Source: CAYUMU01 sp964445985 (GTDB taxonomy: Bacteria > Planctomycetota > Planctomycetia > Pirellulales > S012-138). Taken from it: a DNA stretch of 38,090 bases. Positions 18,191 to 25,000 of this stretch are shown one piece after another. Numbering within the stretch: the first letter of the stretch is position 1; every line of letters starts with the position of its first letter. The stretch is from contig CAYUMU010000069.1 in the NCBI GenBank assembly GCA_964445985.1, positions 1-38,090 on the forward strand. The letters are read 5' to 3'. The notes under the pieces are model-generated. The model made no database searches, was not told the DNA's origin, and worked only from the letters and a program-made list of their open reading frames with translations. A program made the position numbers and the translations under genes.

Positions 18191-19105
18191 ATGTCGCGGT
18201 TATTGGCCGGTAGTCTGTTGTGCGGGGGAATATTGTTTGGCTGGGGAGCCCTGCCGGTCGGCCCCGGCACGCTGCAAGCGGCCGATGACTACCAACTGGG
18301 AGCCAACTCCCAGCGTCAGGAGGGCGTACCCCAGGGGACCGTCACCAAACATCACTGGGAGAGCACGATCTTTCCAGACACCCAGCGCGACTACTGGGTT
18401 TATGTGCCCGCCCAATACGATCCCAACCGCCCTGCGTGCGTGATGGTCTTCCAAGACGGCGGCAACTACGTCCGCGACGACGGGCAGTTTCGCGTTCCCG
18501 TGGTGTTCGACAACCTGATTCATCAGGGAAAAATGCCGGTTACCATCGGCGTCTTTATCAACCCGGGCGTGGTCCCTGCAGCTCAGGCCGGCCAAGAGCC
18601 ACGCAAGAACCGCAGCTTTGAGTACGACACCCTCAGCGGCCAATACGCGGAGTTTCTTTTGGAGGAAATCCTGCCCGAGGTTGCCAAACAGTACAACCTG
18701 ACCGAGGATCCCGCAGGCCGCGCGATCGGCGGAATTAGCTCGGGCGGAATCTGTGCCTTCACGGTCGCTTGGGAGCGGCCCGACGCCTTTCGCAAGGTGC
18801 TCAGCCATGTGGGCAGCTTCACGAACATTCGCGGAGGGCACGTCTACCCGGCGTTGATTCGCAAGACCGAAAAGAAACCCATCCGCGTGTTCCTGCAAGA
18901 CGGCTCCGGCGACCTGGACAACCTGCACGGCAACTGGCCGCTTTCCAACCAGCAGATGGCGGCCGCGCTCAAGTTTTCCAAGTACGACCACGAGTTTGTC
19001 TTTGGCGATGGCGGCCACAACGGCAAGCATGGCGGCGCGATCCTGCCCGAGTCGCTTGTTTGGCTGTGGCGCGATTACCAGCCAGCAACGGGCAAGCCGA
19101 ATTAG
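18191..19105 (+). CDS. Exported esterase (esterase D / enterochelin esterase-like)
   Basis: A 304-residue alpha/beta hydrolase of the PF00756 type with a signal peptide ending near LQAADD. The nucleophile elbow is G-I-S183-S-G. LQDGSGDLDN supplies the acid candidate (D237, D241 or D243) and FGDGGHNGKHGG the histidine (H276 or H280). A GAGAGAAG ribosome site a few bases upstream chooses the ATG at 18191 over 18152. Relatives cleave acyl or feruloyl esters, and in planctomycetes many are thought to act on decorated polysaccharides. The substrate here is not known. It follows the PPC gene by 149 bp and may be transcribed separately. Its stop overlaps the convergent gene's stop. Confidence 0.85.
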   Translation: MSRLLAGSLLCGGILFGWGALPVGPGTLQAADDYQLGANSQRQEGVPQGTVTKHHWESTIFPDTQRDYWVYVPAQYDPNRPACVMVFQDGGNYVRDDGQFRVPVVFDNLIHQGKMPVTIGVFINPGVVPAAQAGQEPRKNRSFEYDTLSGQYAEFLLEEILPEVAKQYNLTEDPAGRAIGGISSGGICAFTVAWERPDAFRKVLSHVGSFTNIRGGHVYPALIRKTEKKPIRVFLQDGSGDLDNLHGNWPLSNQQMAAALKFSKYDHEFVFGDGGHNGKHGGAILPESLVWLWRDYQPATGKPN

Positions 19106-19779
19106 TTCGCCTTGTTCCAAGCCCTGGCAAAGCGTTCGACCTCGCTAAGCACGCCGCTTTCCACGTTATCCCAGGTGGAGTAGCCCAGCGTGCCGGGCGT
19201 GGCGAACGAGGCCACGTCGCCGGTTTGCACCGCCTTCCACTCGGCAATCCGGCCCGGCGGGGCTTGGGTTTCTCCCTGGGGAAAGAACGCCAGGTCGGCA
19301 TGCAGTTGCTGTTCTTGAGCGGTGAAGCCATCTCCCTGGGGCCGCGGAAAGTACCCCAGCTCTCGCAGTTCAAAGTGCGTGGCATACACGTAGCGCGACC
19401 GCGGATCTTTGAGGACCGACAACGCGACCATCACGCGAGGGCCGGGCGGTGTGGCTGCCTCGCCGCGTTGCTTGGCTTCTTCAAACTGCCGCTGGGCGGC
19501 AAACCAATCCCCCGCCTGCACCTCCAGGCCGTTTTCTTCCAGCCGAGCCTGAACCTTTTTCATCAGGGCCTCCCACAGCTTTTTCTCCAAGTCTTCCGGC
19601 TGCACGTCGGCCGCGGTGTGCAAGAAGACCTTGGGAGGAATACCCCGGAGGGGATCGGCGATCCCTACCGATGACAACGTGACAAATGCCATGACGCCGG
19701 CAATTGCCGCCACACATGGTTCACGATTAAGGGTAACAGACAGCAGAGTCTGTGCCGCGCTCCAAATAGATTGAAACAT
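19102..19779 (-). CDS. Exported orphan protein, unknown function
   Basis: A 225-residue protein of unknown family. The ATG at 19779 is preceded by GAGGTG at a good distance. The N-terminus is odd: an uncharged first stretch (MFQSIWSAAQTLLSVTLNR), then an export-like hydrophobic segment ending SSVGIA. The DNA for AAQTLLSV contains a short inverted repeat (ACAGAC 19736-19741 / GTCTGT 19748-19753). The mature part has a helical region (EDLEKKLWEALMKKVQARLE) and ends in a Trp-rich tail. It begins 10 bp after the broken TIR-like gene, so the two were probably one transcript. Its stop codon overlaps the esterase stop tail to tail by four bases. Confidence 0.65.
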   Translation of the reverse strand: MFQSIWSAAQTLLSVTLNREPCVAAIAGVMAFVTLSSVGIADPLRGIPPKVFLHTAADVQPEDLEKKLWEALMKKVQARLEENGLEVQAGDWFAAQRQFEEAKQRGEAATPPGPRVMVALSVLKDPRSRYVYATHFELRELGYFPRPQGDGFTAQEQQLHADLAFFPQGETQAPPGRIAEWKAVQTGDVASFATPGTLGYSTWDNVESGVLSEVERFARAWNKAN

Positions 19780-19789
19780 CACCGTCACC

Positions 19790-20204
19790 TCAGTCTTGAA
19801 TGGCATTGCGAAGCACGGCTTGGAGATGGCGGGCAAGATTCGCCTCTACTTTGTGCTTTCCCGAGATCGAATCATCGTAAAAGATTGCCCTGAAGCCTCG
19901 CACATCAAACGGAAGCTCGACACCACCCTGACGTCGAAAGAGTAAAATAGGATGAATGTTGATTTCGGTAGCCGAACAACATGCCTGCGGAGGTCGATTC
20001 ATTACGCGATAGACGTATGGCGCAACGGATCTTGCCATCAATGAAAGACCCCGCGCCAATCGCCAATCCCATTGGAGATGCATCCGGGGACTGCGGCCCC
20101 AAATACTCAACGGACTTTTCACCGAATTTCCATTGTCCGACAATGGCCGCCCAATGCGGTACATGGGAGTCGACCGGATGTTCGCTCGATTCAACGATTG
20201 CCAT
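19790..20204 (-). pseudogene. Broken LamG-like / TIR-like gene with internal deletion
   Basis: From the ATG at 20204 (GGAG seven bases upstream) a first frame encodes about 88 residues with GLAIGAGSFIDGKIRCAIRL and AGMLFGYRNQHSSYFT. This is the start of a LamG/3-keto-disaccharide-hydrolase-like beta-sandwich. That frame then meets a stop at 19905. From about 19960 the neighbouring frame encodes HPILLFRRQGGVELPFDV, GFRAIFYDDSISGKHKVEAN and LARHLQAVLRNAIQD, which looks like the C-terminal end of a TIR-like nucleotide-binding domain. I recall intact proteins with these two domains in this order and about 150-200 residues between. The two parts meet near 19941-19960 in different frames, so an internal deletion is likely. 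Family assignment is from memory. Confidence 0.6.
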
Positions 20205-20302
20205 TCTGTGTCTCCATTTTGTGGTCGCCGATACCACAAATGATACCCGCTGACACACTAAATTTCTTCTATCCGTCCGAGAAAGTGATTGGCCCCTAGT
20301 TC

Positions 20303-21214
20303 ATGGACAGGTTGCCGCAACTCGAAACATTGTGCGAAAACACGTTTCTTAGGTCCCTGGAGCACCACGAGGAACTTGGCTCGACCAATGATCGCGCCCT
20401 GGAACTGGCGGCGCAATTATTTTCAGCCGGGCCAGCCACCGAGCTCGAAGGCGATCAAGGAATAACGGTCGACGATCTGCCGCGGCTGATTTGGGCCAGT
20501 CGCCAAACAGCAGGCCGAGGCCGGGGGGCCAATGCTTGGTGGGCGGCCGAGGGCGCATTGACGTTCAGCCTGCTCTTCAACACGCAAGCCCTGAGACTGC
20601 CGCCGGAGCGGCTTTCCGCGATCTCGCTGGTGGCCGGCCTGGCGGTGCTGGAAGGTTTGCAGCCCTATTACGCGCCGGGCGCCTGGCGCCTCAAATGGCC
20701 GAACGATATCTACCTGGACGAGCGCAAGATCTGCGGAATTCTGGCCGAGGCGCCGCGTCCGAATTGCCTGGTGCTGGGCATTGGCATCAACGTCAATAAT
20801 TCTTTCTCCGGCCTTGGGAAAACGGACAATGGGAATCGGCCCGCGGCGCCGCCCGAAGTGCAAGCCCGCGCCGTGGCCTTGATCGATCGCGTGGGCCAAG
20901 CGTTGCCCATGCTCGACGTGCTTGTTTCGGTACTGCGTTCTCTCGGGTCGCGCTGGGACTGGTACGCCGGGCAAGCAACCTCGGGACCGCAACCGGCCGG
21001 CCTAGCGCAGGCCTGGGCGCCCTATTGCTTGCTTACCGGCCGCGCCATTGAAGTCACCCTCGGAGCCGAGCGGATCGTGGGCGTGTGCGCAGGCGTGGAT
21101 GATCGGGGAGTTTTGCGATTGGCTACACCGCAGGGAGAAAGAGCCATCGTTTCGGGGATTGTGAGCGGCGTTGCGGGGCTGCGCGGCTTTCGGCAGCCAG
21201 GCGACACGAATTGA
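20303..21214 (+). CDS. birA: Biotin-protein ligase, no DNA-binding domain
   Basis: BirA activates biotin with ATP and joins it to a lysine on the biotin carrier of acetyl-CoA or pyruvate carboxylase. The 303-residue product shows the class motifs in order: GSTNDRA, QTAGRGRGANAWW (biotinyl-AMP loop), LKWPNDIYLDERKICGILAE with the catalytic lysine region, and VLGIGINVNN. The C-terminal small domain is present (VTLGAERIVGVCAGVDDRG). There is no N-terminal helix-turn-helix, so it should be a group I ligase that does not repress biotin genes. It stands alone and converges with the fumarylacetoacetase-family gene. The ATG at 20303 lacks a close ribosome site. Confidence 0.92.
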   Translation: MDRLPQLETLCENTFLRSLEHHEELGSTNDRALELAAQLFSAGPATELEGDQGITVDDLPRLIWASRQTAGRGRGANAWWAAEGALTFSLLFNTQALRLPPERLSAISLVAGLAVLEGLQPYYAPGAWRLKWPNDIYLDERKICGILAEAPRPNCLVLGIGINVNNSFSGLGKTDNGNRPAAPPEVQARAVALIDRVGQALPMLDVLVSVLRSLGSRWDWYAGQATSGPQPAGLAQAWAPYCLLTGRAIEVTLGAERIVGVCAGVDDRGVLRLATPQGERAIVSGIVSGVAGLRGFRQPGDTN

Positions 21215-21238
21215 GAATTGCCCTCTGACAACCGCGCT

Positions 21239-22327
21239 TCAATTCGAATCGAGCTCTCGTTCCACGCGGTTGCGCAGCATGCCGAGCCCTTCCACTTCCA
21301 GTTCGATCTCATCGCCGGGCTGAATCCAGCGATCCAGTTCCAGACCGCAACCGGTGCCCACCGTGCCCGAGCCAATAAAGTCGCCGGGATGAAGCGTCTC
21401 GTCGCGCGAAATATAGGCAATGATTTCCTCAAAGCTGAAATACATATCGCGGCTATTGCCGCGGCTCCAGGTTTCGCCATTGACCCGGGCCGTCATTTCC
21501 AGAGCGTGCGGATCGGCCAGTTCGGCCGGTGTGGTGAGCCAAGGACCGATGGCGTTGCCAGTATCAAAATCTTTGCTCTTGGCGGGTCCTAGCCTGCCTT
21601 GCATCTCCACGGCCTGAATATCGCGGGCCGAGAAGTCGTTGAAAATGGCATAGCCTGCGATATAGTCCGCCGCCGCCGATTCCGCGATATTCTTGCCGCG
21701 CTTGCCGATATATATGCCGAACTCCAATTCATAATCCAGCCGCTCGCTGAAACGCGGCCAGCGAACCGTGGCATTGTGCCCCACCACGCTGCCGGGGTTG
21801 CTCTTGTAATAGATGGGGCGCTCGTACCAGACCCGCGGGATGCCCACCAGGGGGCGGCGGATCACCTTTCGCATGGCCCGATCGATCCAGCCAGCCAGCG
21901 GGGAACGCCAGCGAACCATGGTGGCCGTGGCGTTTCGCAGATGCTCCTCAAACGCCAAACAATCGCGAATGGATCGAGGGCGAGGAACCGGCGACAGCAG
22001 GTGAACGCTCGACAGGTCCACGCAAATCTCGGCCGAGGGCAAGCGCGCCGCGTCATCCAGTAGCCGGGCGGCCAACTCCATGCCAGCCGACTCGGCGTCG
22101 AGCAGGGCGAGCAGGCTGTTCAGCCAGGGATGCCTCGCCCCGTGCAAAGCCTGGTGTACCTGCTGAAGATCAACCAGGCCTTGGCCATTGGCGGCCAATG
22201 CACCCAGGGCCGCTTCATGGGATCGCTGCTCAATCCGAGCATTTGCCTGGGTGGAAGGCTCGGCTTCCGAGCCATGGTCAAACTGAACGTCGCCGCGAAT
22301 AAAGCTGACAAATTTCATATCATTCAC
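21239..22327 (-). CDS. Fumarylacetoacetate hydrolase family protein
   Basis: A 362-residue member of the FAA hydrolase family (PF01557), enzymes that cleave or decarboxylate beta-keto acids with a divalent metal. Metal-site features are DYELEFGIYIGKRG (two glutamates) and AIFNDFSARDIQ (aspartate), and the substrate-loop GSGTVGTGCGLELDRW is present. An N-terminal domain of about 110 residues precedes the fold, as in true fumarylacetoacetases. In those enzymes the last step of tyrosine breakdown gives fumarate and acetoacetate, but paralogues act on other acids, so the substrate remains open. Either the ATG at 22327 or the one three codons later (22318) could be used. Confidence 0.85.
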   Translation of the reverse strand: MNDMKFVSFIRGDVQFDHGSEAEPSTQANARIEQRSHEAALGALAANGQGLVDLQQVHQALHGARHPWLNSLLALLDAESAGMELAARLLDDAARLPSAEICVDLSSVHLLSPVPRPRSIRDCLAFEEHLRNATATMVRWRSPLAGWIDRAMRKVIRRPLVGIPRVWYERPIYYKSNPGSVVGHNATVRWPRFSERLDYELEFGIYIGKRGKNIAESAAADYIAGYAIFNDFSARDIQAVEMQGRLGPAKSKDFDTGNAIGPWLTTPAELADPHALEMTARVNGETWSRGNSRDMYFSFEEIIAYISRDETLHPGDFIGSGTVGTGCGLELDRWIQPGDEIELEVEGLGMLRNRVERELDSN

Positions 22328-22399
22328 GCGACCATTCTCAAAAAATATCTCGCGCGTCAGAATGAGTCTGAGCGCAAGCCAGGCTGAGATCCTGTCGCG

Positions 22400-23587
22400 T
22401 TAGTTTACGCCAGAGCGGCCAAAATCGTGTGCGAGCAGTTCCAGTCCCTGATCAAAGTTTTCGATGCTCAAATGGTATTTCTGCCGGCCGATCAGCGTGG
22501 TGGTGGGAGCAAAGAACCGCTTCAGCGCGTCTTGGTCCGCGGTAACGAGCGGTTGACCGGCCGGACGAGCGGAGCGGCGCGAGATGAAGAGCACGTAATA
22601 CTTGCCGGGCCGGGGAACGACCAGGTTGAACGCGCCATCGGGCGCTGCCCGCACGTAGGCGGCTCCAGCATCCTCGAGCGCCAGCATCACCTGGCTGCCA
22701 ACCCCCGGCGTGGCGGTTACAGGGTGCAAGGCTTGCGGGTCGATGCGGGGTTCGGCCAGGCCCGTTTGCGGCCAGGCAAGCACGACGGCGCCATCATCGG
22801 GCTCCACGTTCCCGCTAGGAGCGATATAGGTTAGCGTGCCTTGAATCAGCACGGTGTCTGCCGCCGTGACACTCTGGCTGTCCTTACCGGGCTCGTGGGG
22901 GGCGTTGCGGCCAATCATCCACCCGGCAACGAAAGCAAACAAGGTTGCGCAAAAGATCAAGATGCCCTGCAGAAACACCGTGCGACGGGCCACCAACAAC
23001 CAGCCCCCGGGAACCTCACGGGGCGTCGTTTGGCGGGCAACCATGGCCGCCGCTCGGGCTTCCAGCTGAGAAGTTGGCGCCGCGGCCGAGGTCGCAGCTG
23101 GACCGGGCGGCGGCGGAGCGACGGCGGGCGAGCTATTGGGAATAGGTGGAACAGGATTCGAGCGGGCAGCCGGCGGTTCCTTGGGCGGCGCCATCAATTC
23201 GGCGGCCGGCGCCACAATCGGCTTGAGTGCGTTTGCGGGAGCCGGCGGCGGCAACCGCGTCTCGACCATTTCGAGGGGCGGGAGCAAGGGAGTTGCGTCG
23301 GCCACCGTGGGCGCAGGCGGCCGACCAGGCAACGTCATCCAAACTTGCGATGGATCCTGGTCCTCCTCGTCATCGAAAACAGCGAATTCGGAAAGCGGGC
23401 TACGTTCGGGTGGCGGCACCGCCGAGCGAGAAGCGGCTTCCGAGAGAAGGGACCGAGCAGACGCCTCGGCTTCCGAAGGCACGGTCATGGGCTGCCCACA
23501 TTTGGGGCAGTCGATCCGCGTTCCGATCTTGCGGCGCGCGATGCTCAGCGTGGTTCGGCAGCGTTCACAAGGAAATCGAACAGGCAT
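22400..23587 (-). CDS. Zinc-ribbon, one-helix membrane protein
   Basis: A 395-residue protein with a layout characteristic of planctomycetes. An N-terminal zinc ribbon has two CxxC pairs (C7/C10 in FPCERCR and C27/C30 in DCPKCGQP). A Pro/Ala-rich disordered linker of about 165 residues comes next, then a single membrane helix (about 203-225, LQGILIFCATLFAFVAGW). The C-terminal domain is beta-rich with a carboxypeptidase-regulatory-like pattern (AAPDGAFNLVVPRPGKYYVLF). The ribbon should face the cytoplasm and the beta domain the other side. Function is unknown. The ATG at 23587 puts the zinc ribbon at the very start, as in relatives; the frame stays open to 23644. Confidence 0.75.
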   Translation of the reverse strand: MPVRFPCERCRTTLSIARRKIGTRIDCPKCGQPMTVPSEAEASARSLLSEAASRSAVPPPERSPLSEFAVFDDEEDQDPSQVWMTLPGRPPAPTVADATPLLPPLEMVETRLPPPAPANALKPIVAPAAELMAPPKEPPAARSNPVPPIPNSSPAVAPPPPGPAATSAAAPTSQLEARAAAMVARQTTPREVPGGWLLVARRTVFLQGILIFCATLFAFVAGWMIGRNAPHEPGKDSQSVTAADTVLIQGTLTYIAPSGNVEPDDGAVVLAWPQTGLAEPRIDPQALHPVTATPGVGSQVMLALEDAGAAYVRAAPDGAFNLVVPRPGKYYVLFISRRSARPAGQPLVTADQDALKRFFAPTTTLIGRQKYHLSIENFDQGLELLAHDFGRSGVN

Positions 23588-23662
23588 CGGTTCCAAGAAT
23601 TCGAATTCAGCCGGCAAGAAAAGGCTGACAACAGGCCGCGGCAATAAGTGTTACGCAGTGAG

Positions 23663-23709
23663 GAAGGGAATGGCCGGTCACCCCTCGGACGGCCATGCCC
23701 ACTCCCTTC
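23663..23709 (-). terminator. Long stem-loop after the chemotaxis operon
   Basis: GAAGGGA (23663-23669) pairs with TCCCTTC (23703-23709) and the adjacent ATGGCCG (23670-23676) pairs with CGGCCAT (23690-23696). The result is 14 paired bases with a six-base bulge on one side. It lies 59 bp past the cheD stop and before the zinc-ribbon gene. No U tract follows on the minus strand, so it may end transcription with other factors or protect the operon 3' end. Confidence 0.5.
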
Positions 23710-23750
23710 ATTCCAGGCTAGCAGACGGGCCGGGGTTGAACTAGCCACGA

Positions 23751-23778
23751 TTGCTCAGATCATGTTGCTCAGATCACG
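23751..23778. repeat. 14-bp tandem duplication at the cheD 3' end
   Basis: TTGCTCAGATCATG is followed at once by TTGCTCAGATCACG. The second copy contains the last cheD codons and its stop (TGA on minus, 23769-23771), so the stop sequence itself is duplicated just beyond the gene. It is a recent slippage-type duplication. Confidence 0.6.
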
Positions 23779-24251
23779 ACCGAAGGTTGCCCGACGATCT
23801 CAATGAGGAGCTCGCCGGTGTTGGTATTGGCCGTGATTCGCCGCCCCTTGTTCCCTCCCAAATGTTCGCCGGCAATGCTCACGCCCGCGGCAGCCAGGTG
23901 GCGTTTGACGGCATCGGCATTGGATAGCCCGATTTGCAGGGGACCGGGCGGCCCAAACATGGAGGCGCCGCCGGCGAGCTTGATCACCAACGACGCCGAG
24001 GCGTGCCCTTGGGCGCGGAACAGGCTGAACATGCGTGGCACGGCACTATCGGCATACTTTCCAGGCGGGCCATCGCGCTCCGCGGCATCGGGAAGCACAA
24101 TGTGCGCGAGCGCCGTCATTTTGGATCGCGGGTGGTACATGAGCAGTCCGATGCACGAACCCAGGATTGCTGACAATTCACCAGCTTGGGCAATCATGAT
24201 TTGCCCCATGCCGACCGATTGCCGTGTCGATTTTTCGAGTGCGACCGACAT
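23769..24251 (-). CDS. cheD: Chemoreceptor glutamine deamidase CheD
   Basis: CheD converts glutamines of chemoreceptors to glutamates and, in the Bacillus/Thermotoga scheme, binds CheC. The 160-residue product shows the active-site phrase LGSCIGLLMYHP with C33, and H50 in LAHIVLP 17 residues later, the same spacing as in T. maritima CheD. The position six before the cysteine is serine (S27), where I expect threonine in that enzyme, a conservative change. GGGAG nine bases upstream supports the ATG at 24251; a TTG nine bases earlier is a weaker alternative. It is the last gene of the chemotaxis operon, 110 bp after cheC. Confidence 0.88.
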   Translation of the reverse strand: MSVALEKSTRQSVGMGQIMIAQAGELSAILGSCIGLLMYHPRSKMTALAHIVLPDAAERDGPPGKYADSAVPRMFSLFRAQGHASASLVIKLAGGASMFGPPGPLQIGLSNADAVKRHLAAAGVSIAGEHLGGNKGRRITANTNTGELLIEIVGQPSVVI

Positions 24252-24361
24252 CCGTAACAACTCCCTGGTATTCGCCGTGCCAACCCATTCACGATAGCGC
24301 CTCGGGGCTGAGCGGGATTGTTCTCTCAGACGCCTTCGGGTAAGGACTGCCGCAACGCACC

Positions 24362-24982
24362 TTAGCTAAGATGCCGACCCCCGTGGAGCGATCGTTCGAT
24401 TCGCTCACGCAAGGGCTGCGTCGGCACAAAAAACACGCTCCAATCGAGTGCTTCGCCATTGCGATGGAAGCAGGTTCGGCACACCAGAACTTGATTGCTG
24501 AGCAATGCCTGGGGGATCATGGCCTGCTGGAGCACACTCGCCCCGTAATCTTGAATAAAGTAGGGCGGAGACGGAATCAGTTCGGCCCCGATGAGTCGAT
24601 TGAGGGCGTTGAGGTAGGCGCAACCGAGAATATTGCCGGTTTCGGCCAATGCTGATTTTTCGAGTTCCGACCACTCTGCTTCCATGGACACTTGTTGCCG
24701 CAGCAACGTGGCCGCCAACTGCCGTGCATTTTCTTCATCGAAGGTCAGGATCATTTCGCCAGCCAAGGGGCCTTCGATACTGAGGACCACCATGGTCAGC
24801 AGGTCGTCGCCAATGTTGAACTCTTCGCACACGGCTTCCAGCGGCAACTCGTGAACTTCGTTCAGCGACAGCCTGATCATTCCCGAGGTCCAAATGCACA
24901 TGGCCGCGGACGCCTCGTTGGTGGCTGCCGAAAACAAGGGCTGCAGCAATTCCAAGCCTTGGGCAGAATTGGTGGTTTGCAT
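24362..24982 (-). CDS. cheC: CheC-like phosphatase of CheY-P
   Basis: A 206-residue CheC/CheX-type protein. The phosphatase signature S-x3-E-x2-N is present once, in LEKSALAETGNILGCAYLNA. The N-terminal half (MIRLSLNEVHELPLEAVCEE and GPLAGEMILTFDEENARQL) has the fold but not a second active site, so one site per chain is expected. CheC removes phosphate from CheY-P and is stimulated by CheD binding, which fits the cheD gene next in line. GAGG nine bases before the ATG decides the start. It follows cheA by 18 bp. A CheY target is not encoded in the window. Confidence 0.85.
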   Translation of the reverse strand: MQTTNSAQGLELLQPLFSAATNEASAAMCIWTSGMIRLSLNEVHELPLEAVCEEFNIGDDLLTMVVLSIEGPLAGEMILTFDEENARQLAATLLRQQVSMEAEWSELEKSALAETGNILGCAYLNALNRLIGAELIPSPPYFIQDYGASVLQQAMIPQALLSNQVLVCRTCFHRNGEALDWSVFFVPTQPLRERIERSLHGGRHLS

Positions 24983-25000
24983 CTAGGCGATCCTCACTTG

